Source: an uncultured Lachnospiraceae bacterium (GTDB lineage Bacteria; Bacillota; Clostridia; Lachnospirales; Lachnospiraceae). From it: a stretch of 25,993 bases of DNA. A model generated the notes under the pieces. That model saw only the letters and a program-made list of their open reading frames with translations. It searched no databases and was not told the origin of the DNA. The translations under genes and the position numbers were made by a program. The stretch lies in assembly GCA_910587105.1 (NCBI GenBank), contig CAJUMB010000051.1, positions 1-25,993 of the forward strand, in the 5' to 3' direction. Below, one piece after another: positions 15,224 to 22,789 of the stretch (positions within the stretch are counted from its first letter, which is position 1; the number at the start of each line of letters is the position of its first letter).

Positions 15224-15927
15224 TAAAATTGATCAAACTCGAGTGGAAGAAAAATGATATTGCCAAATACATCCGCAATGCAGTGATACTGGCGGCGGTG
15301 CTGTGTCTGTTCATTGCTGCGCTGTCTTATCTGGGTATTGCCAATGATCCAGACACGGGAATTCCCGATGCGGCGGAGGGGTACGATACCATATCATCAC
15401 CCATTGAACTGTTTACAAGTATGTCATTTCTGGTATTTACCAGTGTCATGCTTGCCTCCTTTATCGTCAGTGCCTATAAAAATAAAACCATGAATCTTAT
15501 GTTCTCCTATCCCATTAAGCGGCAGAAAATTCTGGTATCCCAGATGCTTGCAGTTTGGATTTTTAATTTCGTGGCGCTGGTACTGACAAAGCTGCTGATC
15601 TATGGGAGCGTATTACTGGGATCACAGTTTTTGACACCGGCCTTTGCCATTGATTATCAGATGGCAGGTGCAGGCTTTTATATTCAGCTGCTTGCAAAGT
15701 CAGTTGCCACAGTGACTATGAGCTTTATCACTTTGTTTATCGGTCTGGCAATGAAATCTTCCAAGGCAGCGGTAACCTCCTCTTTTGTGCTGATTATTCT
15801 GACTCAGGCAAATATTGGGGATTGGACGCTGTCTGGGAATGCCGTGCTGCCGGCTGTGTTGGTTGTAATTTCGCTGGTTTTTGCTTTCCTGTCTGTTTAC
15901 CGGGCGGAAACAAAAGACCTCATATAA
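15220..15927 (+). CDS. ABC transporter permease (ABC-2 type, BcrB/LanE-like)
   Basis: 235 residues with about six hydrophobic segments (around 20-40, 65-85, 110-135, 150-175, 180-200, 205-225). The N-terminal IKLIKLEWKKNDIAKYIRN is an amphipathic lead-in common to ABC2_membrane_4 permeases of lantibiotic/bacitracin-type exporters. It overlaps the ATPase gene by four bases, so the two form one transporter. A copy of the dispersed short repeat follows 23 bases after the stop. Confidence 0.88.
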   Translation: MIKLIKLEWKKNDIAKYIRNAVILAAVLCLFIAALSYLGIANDPDTGIPDAAEGYDTISSPIELFTSMSFLVFTSVMLASFIVSAYKNKTMNLMFSYPIKRQKILVSQMLAVWIFNFVALVLTKLLIYGSVLLGSQFLTPAFAIDYQMAGAGFYIQLLAKSVATVTMSFITLFIGLAMKSSKAAVTSSFVLIILTQANIGDWTLSGNAVLPAVLVVISLVFAFLSVYRAETKDLI

Positions 15928-15950
15928 TGAATACACCATTTTGTAGATAC

Positions 15951-15965
15951 TCAAACACGCTCTAA
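15951..15965 (-). repeat. Short dispersed repeat end (AGAGCGTGTTTG)
   Basis: On the minus strand TTAGAGCGTGTTTGA, identical to the first part of the longer repeats at 5578 and 22713. Only the first 15 or so bases are kept, between the ABC permease and the DUF4097 gene. Confidence 0.6.
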
Positions 15966-15991
15966 GGTATGCTATTTCGGGAGGTTCTATT

Positions 15992-16861
15992 ATGATAAAA
16001 AACATGTTATCAACGGCTTGCATTGGTTTGGCAGCGGCAGGGTGTCTGGTGTGCCTGAGCGGATGTGGGAAGGAAAAAGTCCATTCAGGCGGTGAATATG
16101 AGACAGATGAAGTTTCTGCTGTTTACATGGAGGCGGACACCTGGGATATCCATATGAACGTTTCCTCAGATGATAAAATACAGGTTTCCTTTAAGGGAGA
16201 CGTTTCGAAAGGAGAGCCCCAGCCAGAGGTACAGCTTCAGGGAGGAGTTCTCCAGGTGGTACAGGAAAGAGGAAAAGAGACGCTTGGGGATAAAATTGCC
16301 CTTGGGAAAAAGGGAGAGATCACCGTATGTCTGCCCGAAAAATACAGGCTTCCCATTGAGATTCACAATGGCAGCGGCGATATTCAAATGGACCGTGTGG
16401 AGGCGGTGGATTTTCAGCTGGAAAGTGATTCTGGGTATGCAGTGTTATCAGAGGTTACAGCGGAGCAGGCACAGGTCACATCCCATTCAGGGGACATTAC
16501 ATGGGAAGGTGGAGATATTGCAGATATTTCTATGAATATGGCTGCCGGGTACGGTGTGATTAAGAAAACCGTTTTCCAGCGTGTAGAAGCGGAGGCGGAA
16601 TCTGGGGAAATTCATATATCCGGTGCCCAGGCTGACACAGATATCCGGATACAGACAGAGTCTGGCGATATCAGTCTTGTCTATGAGACAGAGCCGGAAA
16701 ATCTAGAATTTGATATAGCGGCCAGATCCAGGGTCCTGTCTGTGGGTCTTGCGGGGGCTTCGTATACTAAGGAGACAGAAGATACAAGACAGGGTGTCAT
16801 TGGGGAAGGAAAATACGGGCTGGAAATAGTCAGTGACAGCGGGACGGTTGTTGTGAAATAA
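15992..16861 (+). CDS. DUF4097-family lipoprotein
   Basis: 289 residues. The signal peptide ends in a lipobox (LVCLSGC, Cys at 25), so the protein is lipidated and held on the outside of the membrane. The rest is beta-rich with recurring strands (NGSGDIQMDRVEAVDFQ, SHSGDITWEGGDI, AESGEIHISGAQ, TESGDISLVY), the repeating SGDI pattern of DUF4097 beta-helix proteins. GGGAGG precedes the ATG. It lies 64 bases after the ABC permease in the same direction, probably in the same operon. DUF4097 genes often follow two-component/ABC modules; a role in envelope-stress sensing or as an accessory of the exporter is inferred, not known. Confidence 0.82.
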   Translation: MIKNMLSTACIGLAAAGCLVCLSGCGKEKVHSGGEYETDEVSAVYMEADTWDIHMNVSSDDKIQVSFKGDVSKGEPQPEVQLQGGVLQVVQERGKETLGDKIALGKKGEITVCLPEKYRLPIEIHNGSGDIQMDRVEAVDFQLESDSGYAVLSEVTAEQAQVTSHSGDITWEGGDIADISMNMAAGYGVIKKTVFQRVEAEAESGEIHISGAQADTDIRIQTESGDISLVYETEPENLEFDIAARSRVLSVGLAGASYTKETEDTRQGVIGEGKYGLEIVSDSGTVVVK

Positions 16862-16906
16862 TAGTATAATAATCTTAAGTTTTCTTTAGAATTCATAGGA
16901 GGGTAC

Positions 16907-17830
16907 ATGACACTAACACAACTGCACTATATCATCACAATTGCTGAGACGAAATCACTAAACAAGGCAGCAGAGCTCCTCTATGTATCCCAGCCGTCTC
17001 TGACAAACGCAGTAAAAGAGCTGGAAAAGGAATTGGGAGTGGTGCTCTTTTACCGGGGCGGCAGGGGGGTGGCACTGACCAGCGATGGCTTGGAATTTCT
17101 GCTCTATGCAAAAGAAATCTACAGTAATTATGAAAATATACTGCACAAATACAAAAAAGGGGGAAACTATAAAAAGAAATTCGGGGTTTCCACACAGCAC
17201 TATTCCTTTGCGGTAAAAGCTTTTGTTGATATGGCAAAGGAATTCGATATGTCAAAATACGAATTTGCCATCAGGGAAACCAGGACCGGGGAGGTAATCC
17301 GCGATGTCAGTACCCTGAAGAGTGAAGTGGGAATTTTGTATCTCTGCGATTTTAACAGGAAATCTATGATAAAACTGCTGAACTCTGCAAACCTGGTGTT
17401 TCATCATCTGATTGACTGTCAGGCGTATGTATATATGTGGAAAAAGCATCCCCTGGCGGGGGAAACGTCTATCCGGTTTGAACAGCTGGAAAGCTATCCG
17501 TGTCTTTCTTTTGAACAGGGAGAGAACAGTTCGTTTTATCTGGCTGAGGAAATTTTGTCCACCAATGAATATGCCCAGGTGATTAAAGCAAATGACCGGG
17601 CGACCATGCTGAATCTGATGGTCGGACTGAACGGATATACACTCTGCTCAGGGATTATCTGTGAGGAATTAAACGGCAGCGATTATATTGCGGTGCCTTT
17701 CGAAGATGACAGTCAAAGTGCGGACAGCGCTATGGAGATCGGCTATGTGACAAGGAAGAATGTGATTCTCAGCGAGATGGGGGAGAAGTATATCCAGGCT
17801 ATCAAGCAGTATCTTAAGCATCTGGTATAG
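16907..17830 (+). CDS. LysR-family transcriptional regulator
   Basis: 307 residues, AGGAGGG upstream. The N-terminal winged HTH (MTLTQLHYIITIAETKSLNKAAELLYVSQPSLTNAVKELEKEL shape, residues 1-60) is textbook LysR. A two-lobed effector-binding domain follows (about 90-300). It lies directly before a MetY-type gene in the same direction, separated by a terminator, which suggests regulation of sulfur amino acid assimilation with a pathway intermediate such as O-acetylserine or O-acetylhomoserine as co-effector. That link is inferred from position only. Confidence 0.9.
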   Translation: MTLTQLHYIITIAETKSLNKAAELLYVSQPSLTNAVKELEKELGVVLFYRGGRGVALTSDGLEFLLYAKEIYSNYENILHKYKKGGNYKKKFGVSTQHYSFAVKAFVDMAKEFDMSKYEFAIRETRTGEVIRDVSTLKSEVGILYLCDFNRKSMIKLLNSANLVFHHLIDCQAYVYMWKKHPLAGETSIRFEQLESYPCLSFEQGENSSFYLAEEILSTNEYAQVIKANDRATMLNLMVGLNGYTLCSGIICEELNGSDYIAVPFEDDSQSADSAMEIGYVTRKNVILSEMGEKYIQAIKQYLKHLV

Positions 17831-17831
17831 C

Positions 17832-17843
17832 CCACACGCTCTA
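17832..17843 (-). repeat. Short dispersed repeat end after the LysR gene
   Basis: CCACACGCTCTA, minus-strand TAGAGCGTGTGG, two bases after the LysR stop. It is paired with an oppositely oriented GGAGCGTGTTTGG at 17932-17944, so the two ends face each other around the terminator. Confidence 0.5.
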
Positions 17844-17880
17844 GCTATAGACTAAAGCTATAGCTGGGTATCTTTTTTTG
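17843..17880 (+). terminator. Rho-independent terminator of the LysR gene
   Basis: AGCTATAG (17843-17850), a seven-base loop, CTATAGCT (17858-17865), then GGGTATC and seven T residues (17873-17879). It lies 12 bases after the LysR stop codon. Confidence 0.75.
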
Positions 17881-17931
17881 TTATTAGACAGACGGAGCCA
17901 ATTGTGTTAGTCTGATTTACAGAACAGGACT

Positions 17932-17944
17932 GGAGCGTGTTTGG
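17932..17944 (+). repeat. Short dispersed repeat end in the metY leader
   Basis: GGAGCGTGTTTGG lies 35 bases before the MetY start codon. Together with 17832-17843 it forms an inverted pair (CACGCTC / GAGCGTG). Confidence 0.45.
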
Positions 17945-17978
17945 AAAAACTGATGAAGATGCAAAGGAGAATACAAAA

Positions 17979-19286
17979 ATGGCAGACATTAAAGATTCTA
18001 AAAACTGGGGTTTTGAGACAAGACAATTACATATTGGACAGGAGCAGGCAGACCCGGTGACAGACGCCAGGGCGGTGCCCATTTACGCCTCCACCTCTTA
18101 TGTATTCCACAATTCACAGCATGCGGCGGACCGGTTTGGACTGCGGGACCCAGGCAATATTTACGGCAGACTGACCAATCCCACACAGGATGTGTTCGAG
18201 CAGAGAATCGCCTCTCTGGAAGGGGGGACAGCGGCGCTGGCGGCAGCATCCGGTGCGGCGGCACTGGCATACACGTTCCAGGCGTTGGCCCGGACGGGGG
18301 AACACATTGTGGCGGCAAAGACCATTTATGGCGGTACGTATAATTACCTGGCACACACATTTCCCCTGAATAACGGGGTGAAGACTACATTTGTGGACCC
18401 ATACGAAGAAGGGGCGTTCGAGGCGGCTGTTCAAGAAAATACAAAAGCACTTTTTGTGGAAACCCTGGGCAATCCCAACTCAAATCTGGCTGATTTGGAG
18501 AAGCTGGCGGGGATTGCGCATAAGCACAGGATTCCCCTGGTAGTGGATTCTACATTTGCCACGCCGTATCTAATCCGGCCCATTGAATATGGAGCAGATA
18601 TTGTAGTTCATTCTGCTACCAAGTTTATCGGCGGGCATGGGACTGCCATCGGAGGTGTGATCATTGACAGCGGTAACTTTGACTGGAAGGGTTCCGGGAA
18701 ATATCCATGGATTTCTGAGGCAAATCCCAGCTATCATGGAGTATCCTTTGCAGAGGCGGCAGGCCCGGCGGCATTCGTCACCTATATTCGGGCGGTTCTC
18801 CTGCGGGATACAGGGGCGGCGCTTTCCCCGTTCCACGCATTTATTTTCCTGCAGGGGCTGGAGACGCTGTCTCTGCGTGTGGAGCGCCATGTGGAAAATA
18901 CACGGAAGATTGTAAAATATCTGGCGGATCATCCTCAGGTGGAAGCGGTGCATCACCCATCCCTTCCAGGGGAACCCACCCACCATTTATACAAGAAATA
19001 CCTGCCGGATGGCGGCGGTTCCATTTTTACTTTCGAAATCAAGGGGGACGCCCAAACGGCGCAGAAGTTTATAGACAATCTGGCCATCTTCTCCCTGCTG
19101 GCGAATGTGGCGGATGTAAAATCGCTGGTTATCCATCCGGCCACCACCACCCACGGCCAGTGTACAGAGGAAGAACTGCTGGAACAGGACATTAAGCCCA
19201 ATACCATCCGGCTGTCCATCGGAATCGAGAATGCTGAGGATTTAATTGCGGCGCTGGAAACAGCGTTTGAGGCAGTGAAAGAGTAA
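17979..19286 (+). CDS. metY: O-acetylhomoserine sulfhydrylase (O-acetylhomoserine aminocarboxypropyltransferase)
   Basis: 435 residues from the ATG at 17979, with AAAGGAGAA upstream; the frame is open to 17937 but that extension has no ribosome binding site and contains the short repeat. It is a PLP enzyme of the Cys/Met metabolism family: NWGFETRQLHIGQ start, YGRLTNPTQDVFEQRIASLEGG, SGAAALAY, VDSTFATPYL, and the Schiff-base lysine in HSATKFIGGHGT (Lys215). The length and the FETRQLH start fit MetY better than cystathionine gamma-synthase or methionine gamma-lyase (about 380-400). It would make homocysteine from O-acetylhomoserine and sulfide in the cytoplasm. It is followed by a clear terminator. 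Confidence 0.92.
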   Translation: MADIKDSKNWGFETRQLHIGQEQADPVTDARAVPIYASTSYVFHNSQHAADRFGLRDPGNIYGRLTNPTQDVFEQRIASLEGGTAALAAASGAAALAYTFQALARTGEHIVAAKTIYGGTYNYLAHTFPLNNGVKTTFVDPYEEGAFEAAVQENTKALFVETLGNPNSNLADLEKLAGIAHKHRIPLVVDSTFATPYLIRPIEYGADIVVHSATKFIGGHGTAIGGVIIDSGNFDWKGSGKYPWISEANPSYHGVSFAEAAGPAAFVTYIRAVLLRDTGAALSPFHAFIFLQGLETLSLRVERHVENTRKIVKYLADHPQVEAVHHPSLPGEPTHHLYKKYLPDGGGSIFTFEIKGDAQTAQKFIDNLAIFSLLANVADVKSLVIHPATTTHGQCTEEELLEQDIKPNTIRLSIGIENAEDLIAALETAFEAVKE

Positions 19287-19331
19287 AAGAAATATATTGC
19301 AATGACAGGCGGTATCCGCTATAATGAGGGG

Positions 19332-19367
19332 GCTGTCGGACACAATGGAGTCCGACGGCTTTCTTTT
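19332..19367 (+). terminator. Rho-independent terminator after metY
   Basis: GCTGTCGGAC (19332-19341), an eight-base loop, GTCCGACGGC (19350-19359; one wobble), then TTTCTTTT. It lies 45 bases after the metY stop. Confidence 0.85.
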
Positions 19368-19412
19368 ATCTGTAAATTCAAAATGGTTTTGAGGGGAGAA
19401 AGGGGGAGCTTT

Positions 19413-20771
19413 ATGAATACAAATATGAAGGAACCCAATTCATTTTACCGGGATATGTTCCGCTTAGCGCTTCCGATTGTGGTCCAGAACCTGATCACCA
19501 CTGCAGTCAGTTCCGCAGATGTGATTATGCTGGGGTGGGTGAGCCAGACAGCTCTTGCGGCAGGATCTCTGGCGAGCCAGATTATGTTTATCCTGAATCT
19601 CGTCTACGCAGGTATTGCTTCCGGAATCGGTATGCTGGCGGCCCAGTACTGGGGGAAAAAGGATACCAGGACCATCGAAAATATTATGGGAATCGGCATG
19701 AAACTGTCTGTTTTGGTTTCCCTCATATTTTTCGTTCTCGCCTGTTTTTTTCCCAGAGTTTTAATGATGGTTTTTACATCAGAAACAGGATTGATTCAGG
19801 AGGGAGTGCCTTATCTGAGGGTTGTGGGTGTTTCCTATCTGTTTATGAGCATTTCCCAGGTATATTTGTGTACCATGCGCTCTGTGGAACGGGTGGTTTT
19901 TGCCGCCTGGACCAATGCATCGGCGCTGATTTTGAATATTTTATTAAATGCGGTATTTATATTCGGACTGCTGGGATTTCCCAGGATGGGAATTGTGGGG
20001 GTGGCTCTGGCAACCACAACAGCCCGGGGGGTGGAACTTGTGATCTGTATGGTGGATGCCTGCCGCTTCCAGACGATTCGCTTCCGGCCGGCGCTGTTGT
20101 TTCGGCACAATAAGATTCTCTTCCAGGACTTTATGAAATATTCTCTGCCTGCCTTTGGCAATGAGGTGTGCTGGGGACTGGCTTTTTCCATGTACTCAGT
20201 GATTATGGGACATCTGGGAAGTGATATGGTGGCCGCCAATGCGGTGGTCATTGTTGCCAGAAATCTGGGCACAGTGATATGCTTTGGACTCGCCAATGCC
20301 GGGGCGATTCTGCTGGGGAAGACTATCGGCGCCGGTCATATGGAGAGGGTAAAGGCAGATGCTTCCCGATTCTGCAGAGTTACTTTTCTCAGCGGGATTA
20401 CCGGGGGGATTCTGATCTTCCTTCTGCGTCCGGTCTTTATGAATATGGCGGATCTCACTGATGTATCCAGAGGGTATCTCAGCGTTATGCTTTATATCAA
20501 TATGTATTATGTGCTGGGACAGGCAATGAATACCACGTTAATCTGCGGGGTCTTCCGCGCAGGCGGCGATTCCCGGTGGGGATTTATCTGTGATGTGATT
20601 GACATGTGGCTCTTTGCCGTTCCCCTGGGATTTATCAGCGCCTTTGTGCTGAAGCTGCCGCCTCTGTGGGTGTATTTTTTGATCTGTTTAGATGAATTTG
20701 TGAAAATGCCGTTTATTTACAGGCATTATAAGAGTTATCGGTGGATGAAAAATATTACCAGGGATTTTTGA
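19413..20771 (+). CDS. MATE-family multidrug/sodium exporter
   Basis: 452 residues from the ATG at 19413, preceded by AGGGGGAG; the frame opens at 19302 but that part contains the metY terminator. About twelve hydrophobic segments in two similar halves. MatE-family features include RLALPIVVQNLITTAVSSADVIMLGW near residues 15-40, an AAQYWGKKD motif after TM2, and the matching GAILLGKTIGAG in the second half. The family exports cationic drugs or metabolites using a Na+ or H+ gradient. Its neighbours do not reveal a substrate. It converges on the anti-sigma gene. Confidence 0.9.
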   Translation: MNTNMKEPNSFYRDMFRLALPIVVQNLITTAVSSADVIMLGWVSQTALAAGSLASQIMFILNLVYAGIASGIGMLAAQYWGKKDTRTIENIMGIGMKLSVLVSLIFFVLACFFPRVLMMVFTSETGLIQEGVPYLRVVGVSYLFMSISQVYLCTMRSVERVVFAAWTNASALILNILLNAVFIFGLLGFPRMGIVGVALATTTARGVELVICMVDACRFQTIRFRPALLFRHNKILFQDFMKYSLPAFGNEVCWGLAFSMYSVIMGHLGSDMVAANAVVIVARNLGTVICFGLANAGAILLGKTIGAGHMERVKADASRFCRVTFLSGITGGILIFLLRPVFMNMADLTDVSRGYLSVMLYINMYYVLGQAMNTTLICGVFRAGGDSRWGFICDVIDMWLFAVPLGFISAFVLKLPPLWVYFLICLDEFVKMPFIYRHYKSYRWMKNITRDF

Positions 20772-20850
20772 AAGTTTATCCTGTGAAGAAACCCGTCAAA
20801 GAATCAAAGGATGGGAAAGGTTCTGTACATGAATGGATAGAGGTGGATTG

Positions 20851-20887
20851 TGCCGCACCCGCTTTGATATTCACAGCAGGTGCGGCA
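20851..20887. terminator. Hairpin between convergent genes
   Basis: TGCCGCACC (20851-20859) and GGTGCGGCA (20879-20887) form a perfect nine-base GC-rich stem with a 19-base loop between the MATE and anti-sigma gene ends. Neither side has a good T run, so it may stop transcription poorly or protect 3' ends. A short repeat end (GACACGCTCTAAA) adjoins it. Confidence 0.5.
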
Positions 20888-20900
20888 GACACGCTCTAAA
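20888..20900 (-). repeat. Short dispersed repeat end at the anti-sigma gene stop
   Basis: Minus-strand TTTAGAGCGTGTC begins at the base after the anti-sigma stop codon and runs into the GC hairpin. Confidence 0.5.
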
Positions 20901-21995
20901 TTAATTGACAGAAAACCGCACATCATTGACAACAATTTCCTGTATTGCCTCAACGTCAGTCAGGCGGTTGAACATGGTCTTATAATAAGTGCCGCTTCCA
21001 AGAACATAACCACTGTTTGCCACATTATTTTCTTTATCTGACACCACATAACTGCTCCCGTCCTGATATACGATTTCCAGGTGGGTGAGATAATAGGGGT
21101 CTTGTGCTTCAATCAGGGATAAACCGAACCCTTTTGCCATGTCCACGCTTAAAGAGATTGGAGAGTATTCCAGATATCCGTTTTCTCCCATGTCTACGAT
21201 GCGCACCGGAATGGGAGCCTTATCCGTCAGTTTGATTTTTTCAGTCTCCACAGGTGTTTCCTCGGTCACCTCTTTTATGGGACAGGGATAGGTGTTCAGG
21301 ACCAGGTGGGGCAGGTCGTCGGCTGCAAGTGGCTCTGTCCATAAAAGATAGGAATAACAGAACATTTTATCTGAGGTGCTTTTCACAGTATCGATATAAA
21401 TGTTGTCAAAGCCGTAGATTCCCTGTTCTGTCTCATAGGTAAAATAAAAATCGGATTCTTCGGTGAAAGAAGCGCCTTTCGCCATATTTGAATCCTTGTC
21501 CCCGAAAAGCGCGGTGACGCCCCCTTTCCGTTCCAGTGTGAAATACATAAGTCCGCCGTTTTGGTCATAGGCAAAACTTTCGATGCGCAGGGTGTGGCTT
21601 CCGATTTGCTTTTCTATGGGGGTATCCGACACCCAGGGGCCGATGGCTTCTTCTGCTTTTGCCTCATCCACTGGGACATATTCCTGGGAGGGCAGGATAA
21701 CATCAACGGTAGTGCCCTTTCCAGTGTCGACTTCTTTGGGGATGGCCTGGTGGGATTCCTTTGTGGAATTTCCAAACATTGCCTGGAAAAACTCTGTCTT
21801 GGAAGATGCGTAGACCACACCGGGCACCACAAGGCAGAGGGCGGCTATGGCTGCTGCAGCTCCCAGGTTCTTTTTGGGGCGGGCTTTTCTTTTTCCCAAT
21901 AGATGATAGGTGTCCAGGATTCTCTTGTCAACGGTTTGGGATATATGGATATCCCGGCTTAGAATTTCTTTCATGTGTCTTTCTGTCTGTTTCAT
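20901..21995 (-). CDS. DUF4179-family membrane anti-sigma factor
   Basis: 364 residues. A short cytoplasmic part (1-42, SQTVDKRILDTYHLLGKRK) is followed by one TM (about 44-64, AAAAIAALCLVVPGVVYAS) and a large extracytoplasmic domain with the DUF4179 pattern (FAYDQNGGLMYFTLERKGG). The start codon overlaps the end of the sigma factor gene by four bases (ATGA). It would hold the sigma factor at the membrane and release it when an outside signal acts on the large domain. No classical zinc anti-sigma HxxxCxxC motif is seen, consistent with DUF4179 proteins. Confidence 0.82.
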   Translation of the reverse strand: MKQTERHMKEILSRDIHISQTVDKRILDTYHLLGKRKARPKKNLGAAAAIAALCLVVPGVVYASSKTEFFQAMFGNSTKESHQAIPKEVDTGKGTTVDVILPSQEYVPVDEAKAEEAIGPWVSDTPIEKQIGSHTLRIESFAYDQNGGLMYFTLERKGGVTALFGDKDSNMAKGASFTEESDFYFTYETEQGIYGFDNIYIDTVKSTSDKMFCYSYLLWTEPLAADDLPHLVLNTYPCPIKEVTEETPVETEKIKLTDKAPIPVRIVDMGENGYLEYSPISLSVDMAKGFGLSLIEAQDPYYLTHLEIVYQDGSSYVVSDKENNVANSGYVLGSGTYYKTMFNRLTDVEAIQEIVVNDVRFSVN

Positions 21996-22486
21996 GATAT
22001 CGCCTCCTTTAATTGTTTCCGCCCTCTCTGCAGTCTGCTTTTCACCGTATTCTCATTCATATCCAGAATCTGTGCGATTTCCCTTGTGCGGAAGCCCTCT
22101 CCATAATATAAAAGGAAAATCAGGCGCATATCTTCCGGGAGTTCAGCCAGCAGTTCATAAAATGCCCGGTCATCCTCCGGGGCAGGCGCAGGGTGGGATG
22201 CTTCCGTCCAGTCCGTCTCAATGAAACGCCTTTGCTGTTTCAGCAGGTCATTGCAGTGGTTGATCAGGATTCTGGTGAGCCAGGTTTTAAAATAAAGGGC
22301 CTGTCTCAGCTCTTTTATGTGTTCATAGGCTGAGAGTATGGTGTCCTGCATGACATCAGCGATGTCTTCTTCGTTTCTTAGATAGCTTTTGGCGATTTTG
22401 TAGAGAGGGAGTTTGTGCTTTTCCATCAGCCGGATAAATGCGTCTGTGTCGCCTCTTTGTGCTCTTTTTACCAATAGCGCTTCCAT
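21992..22486 (-). CDS. ECF-type RNA polymerase sigma factor
   Basis: 164 residues from the ATG at 22486, with GAGGTGA upstream; the frame is open to 22552 but that part contains a leader inverted repeat. Region 2 (residues about 5-75) shows YLRNEEDIADVMQDTILSAYEHI, and region 4 (about 110-160) shows the helix-turn-helix FRTREIAQILDMNENTVKSRLQRGRKQL. ECF factors redirect RNA polymerase to stress promoters and usually activate their own gene. It is coupled to the DUF4179 anti-sigma gene by a four-base overlap. Confidence 0.92.
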   Translation of the reverse strand: MEALLVKRAQRGDTDAFIRLMEKHKLPLYKIAKSYLRNEEDIADVMQDTILSAYEHIKELRQALYFKTWLTRILINHCNDLLKQQRRFIETDWTEASHPAPAPEDDRAFYELLAELPEDMRLIFLLYYGEGFRTREIAQILDMNENTVKSRLQRGRKQLKEAIS

Positions 22487-22512
22487 GAAATTCACCTCAC
22501 TGTTCTTTTTCA

Positions 22513-22539
22513 GTAACTGTGAAGGTACTGAACAGTTAC
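22513..22539 (-). promoter_or_regulatory. Perfect inverted repeat in the sigma factor leader
   Basis: GTAACTGT (22513-22520) and ACAGTTAC (22532-22539) form an eight-base perfect inverted repeat with an 11-base spacer, some 14 bases before the ribosome binding site on the minus strand. It could be an operator or a leader hairpin. Read on the plus strand it is followed by CTTTTTCTTT and would resemble a terminator of antisense transcripts. Confidence 0.4.
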
Positions 22540-22667
22540 CTTTTTCTTTCACTTATTAGACTGGAAAAGGTTTTATTTGGTTGCATGGGAAAAGGTTTTT
22601 TTGATATATCTGCTTGTGCAGGTTTCTGGAGGGTAAAAAAGTGTATTGGGATAATGGTTTGTTTTTC

Positions 22668-22713
22668 GTAAGGCATGCAGAGGGCGTGGATGATTTTTCA
22701 AACACGCTATAGG
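22668..22713 (-). repeat. Dispersed repeat, degenerate copy B
   Basis: Minus strand: CTATAGCGTGTTTGAAAAAT, then CATCC, CTCTGCATGCC and TTAC. It aligns with the right-edge copy (TATAGTGCGTCTTAAAAATC ... CATCTGCACGCC...CAC). About 45 bases are recognisable; the inner part is lost. Confidence 0.6.
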
Positions 22714-22728
22714 AAAGGGCAGAGAAAA

Positions 22729-22752
22729 GGCGGCGGTTTTTGGACCGCCGCC
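22729..22752 (-). terminator. Rho-independent terminator of nhaC
   Basis: GGCGGCGGT (22729-22737) and ACCGCCGCC (22744-22752) form a perfect nine-base stem with a six-base loop. On the minus strand it is followed by TTTT. It lies about 35 bases after the nhaC stop. Confidence 0.85.
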
Positions 22753-22773
22753 GAATATCAAAAGAAAGCAATT

Positions 22774-22789
22774 CTCAAATACGCTCTAA
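22774..22789 (-). repeat. Short dispersed repeat end overlapping the nhaC stop
   Basis: Minus-strand TTAGAGCGTATTTGAG. Its TAG is the stop codon of nhaC, so the repeat supplies the end of the reading frame. With copy B it brackets the terminator, both ends in the same orientation. Confidence 0.5.

Noticed and set aside
17937..17978. Longer MetY start
   Set aside because: The extension is encoded by the short dispersed repeat and has no ribosome binding site; the ATG at 17979 is preceded by AAAGGAG and fits the family length.
19302..19412. Longer MATE start
   Set aside because: The extension translates the metY terminator hairpin; the ATG at 19413 has AGGGGGAG upstream.
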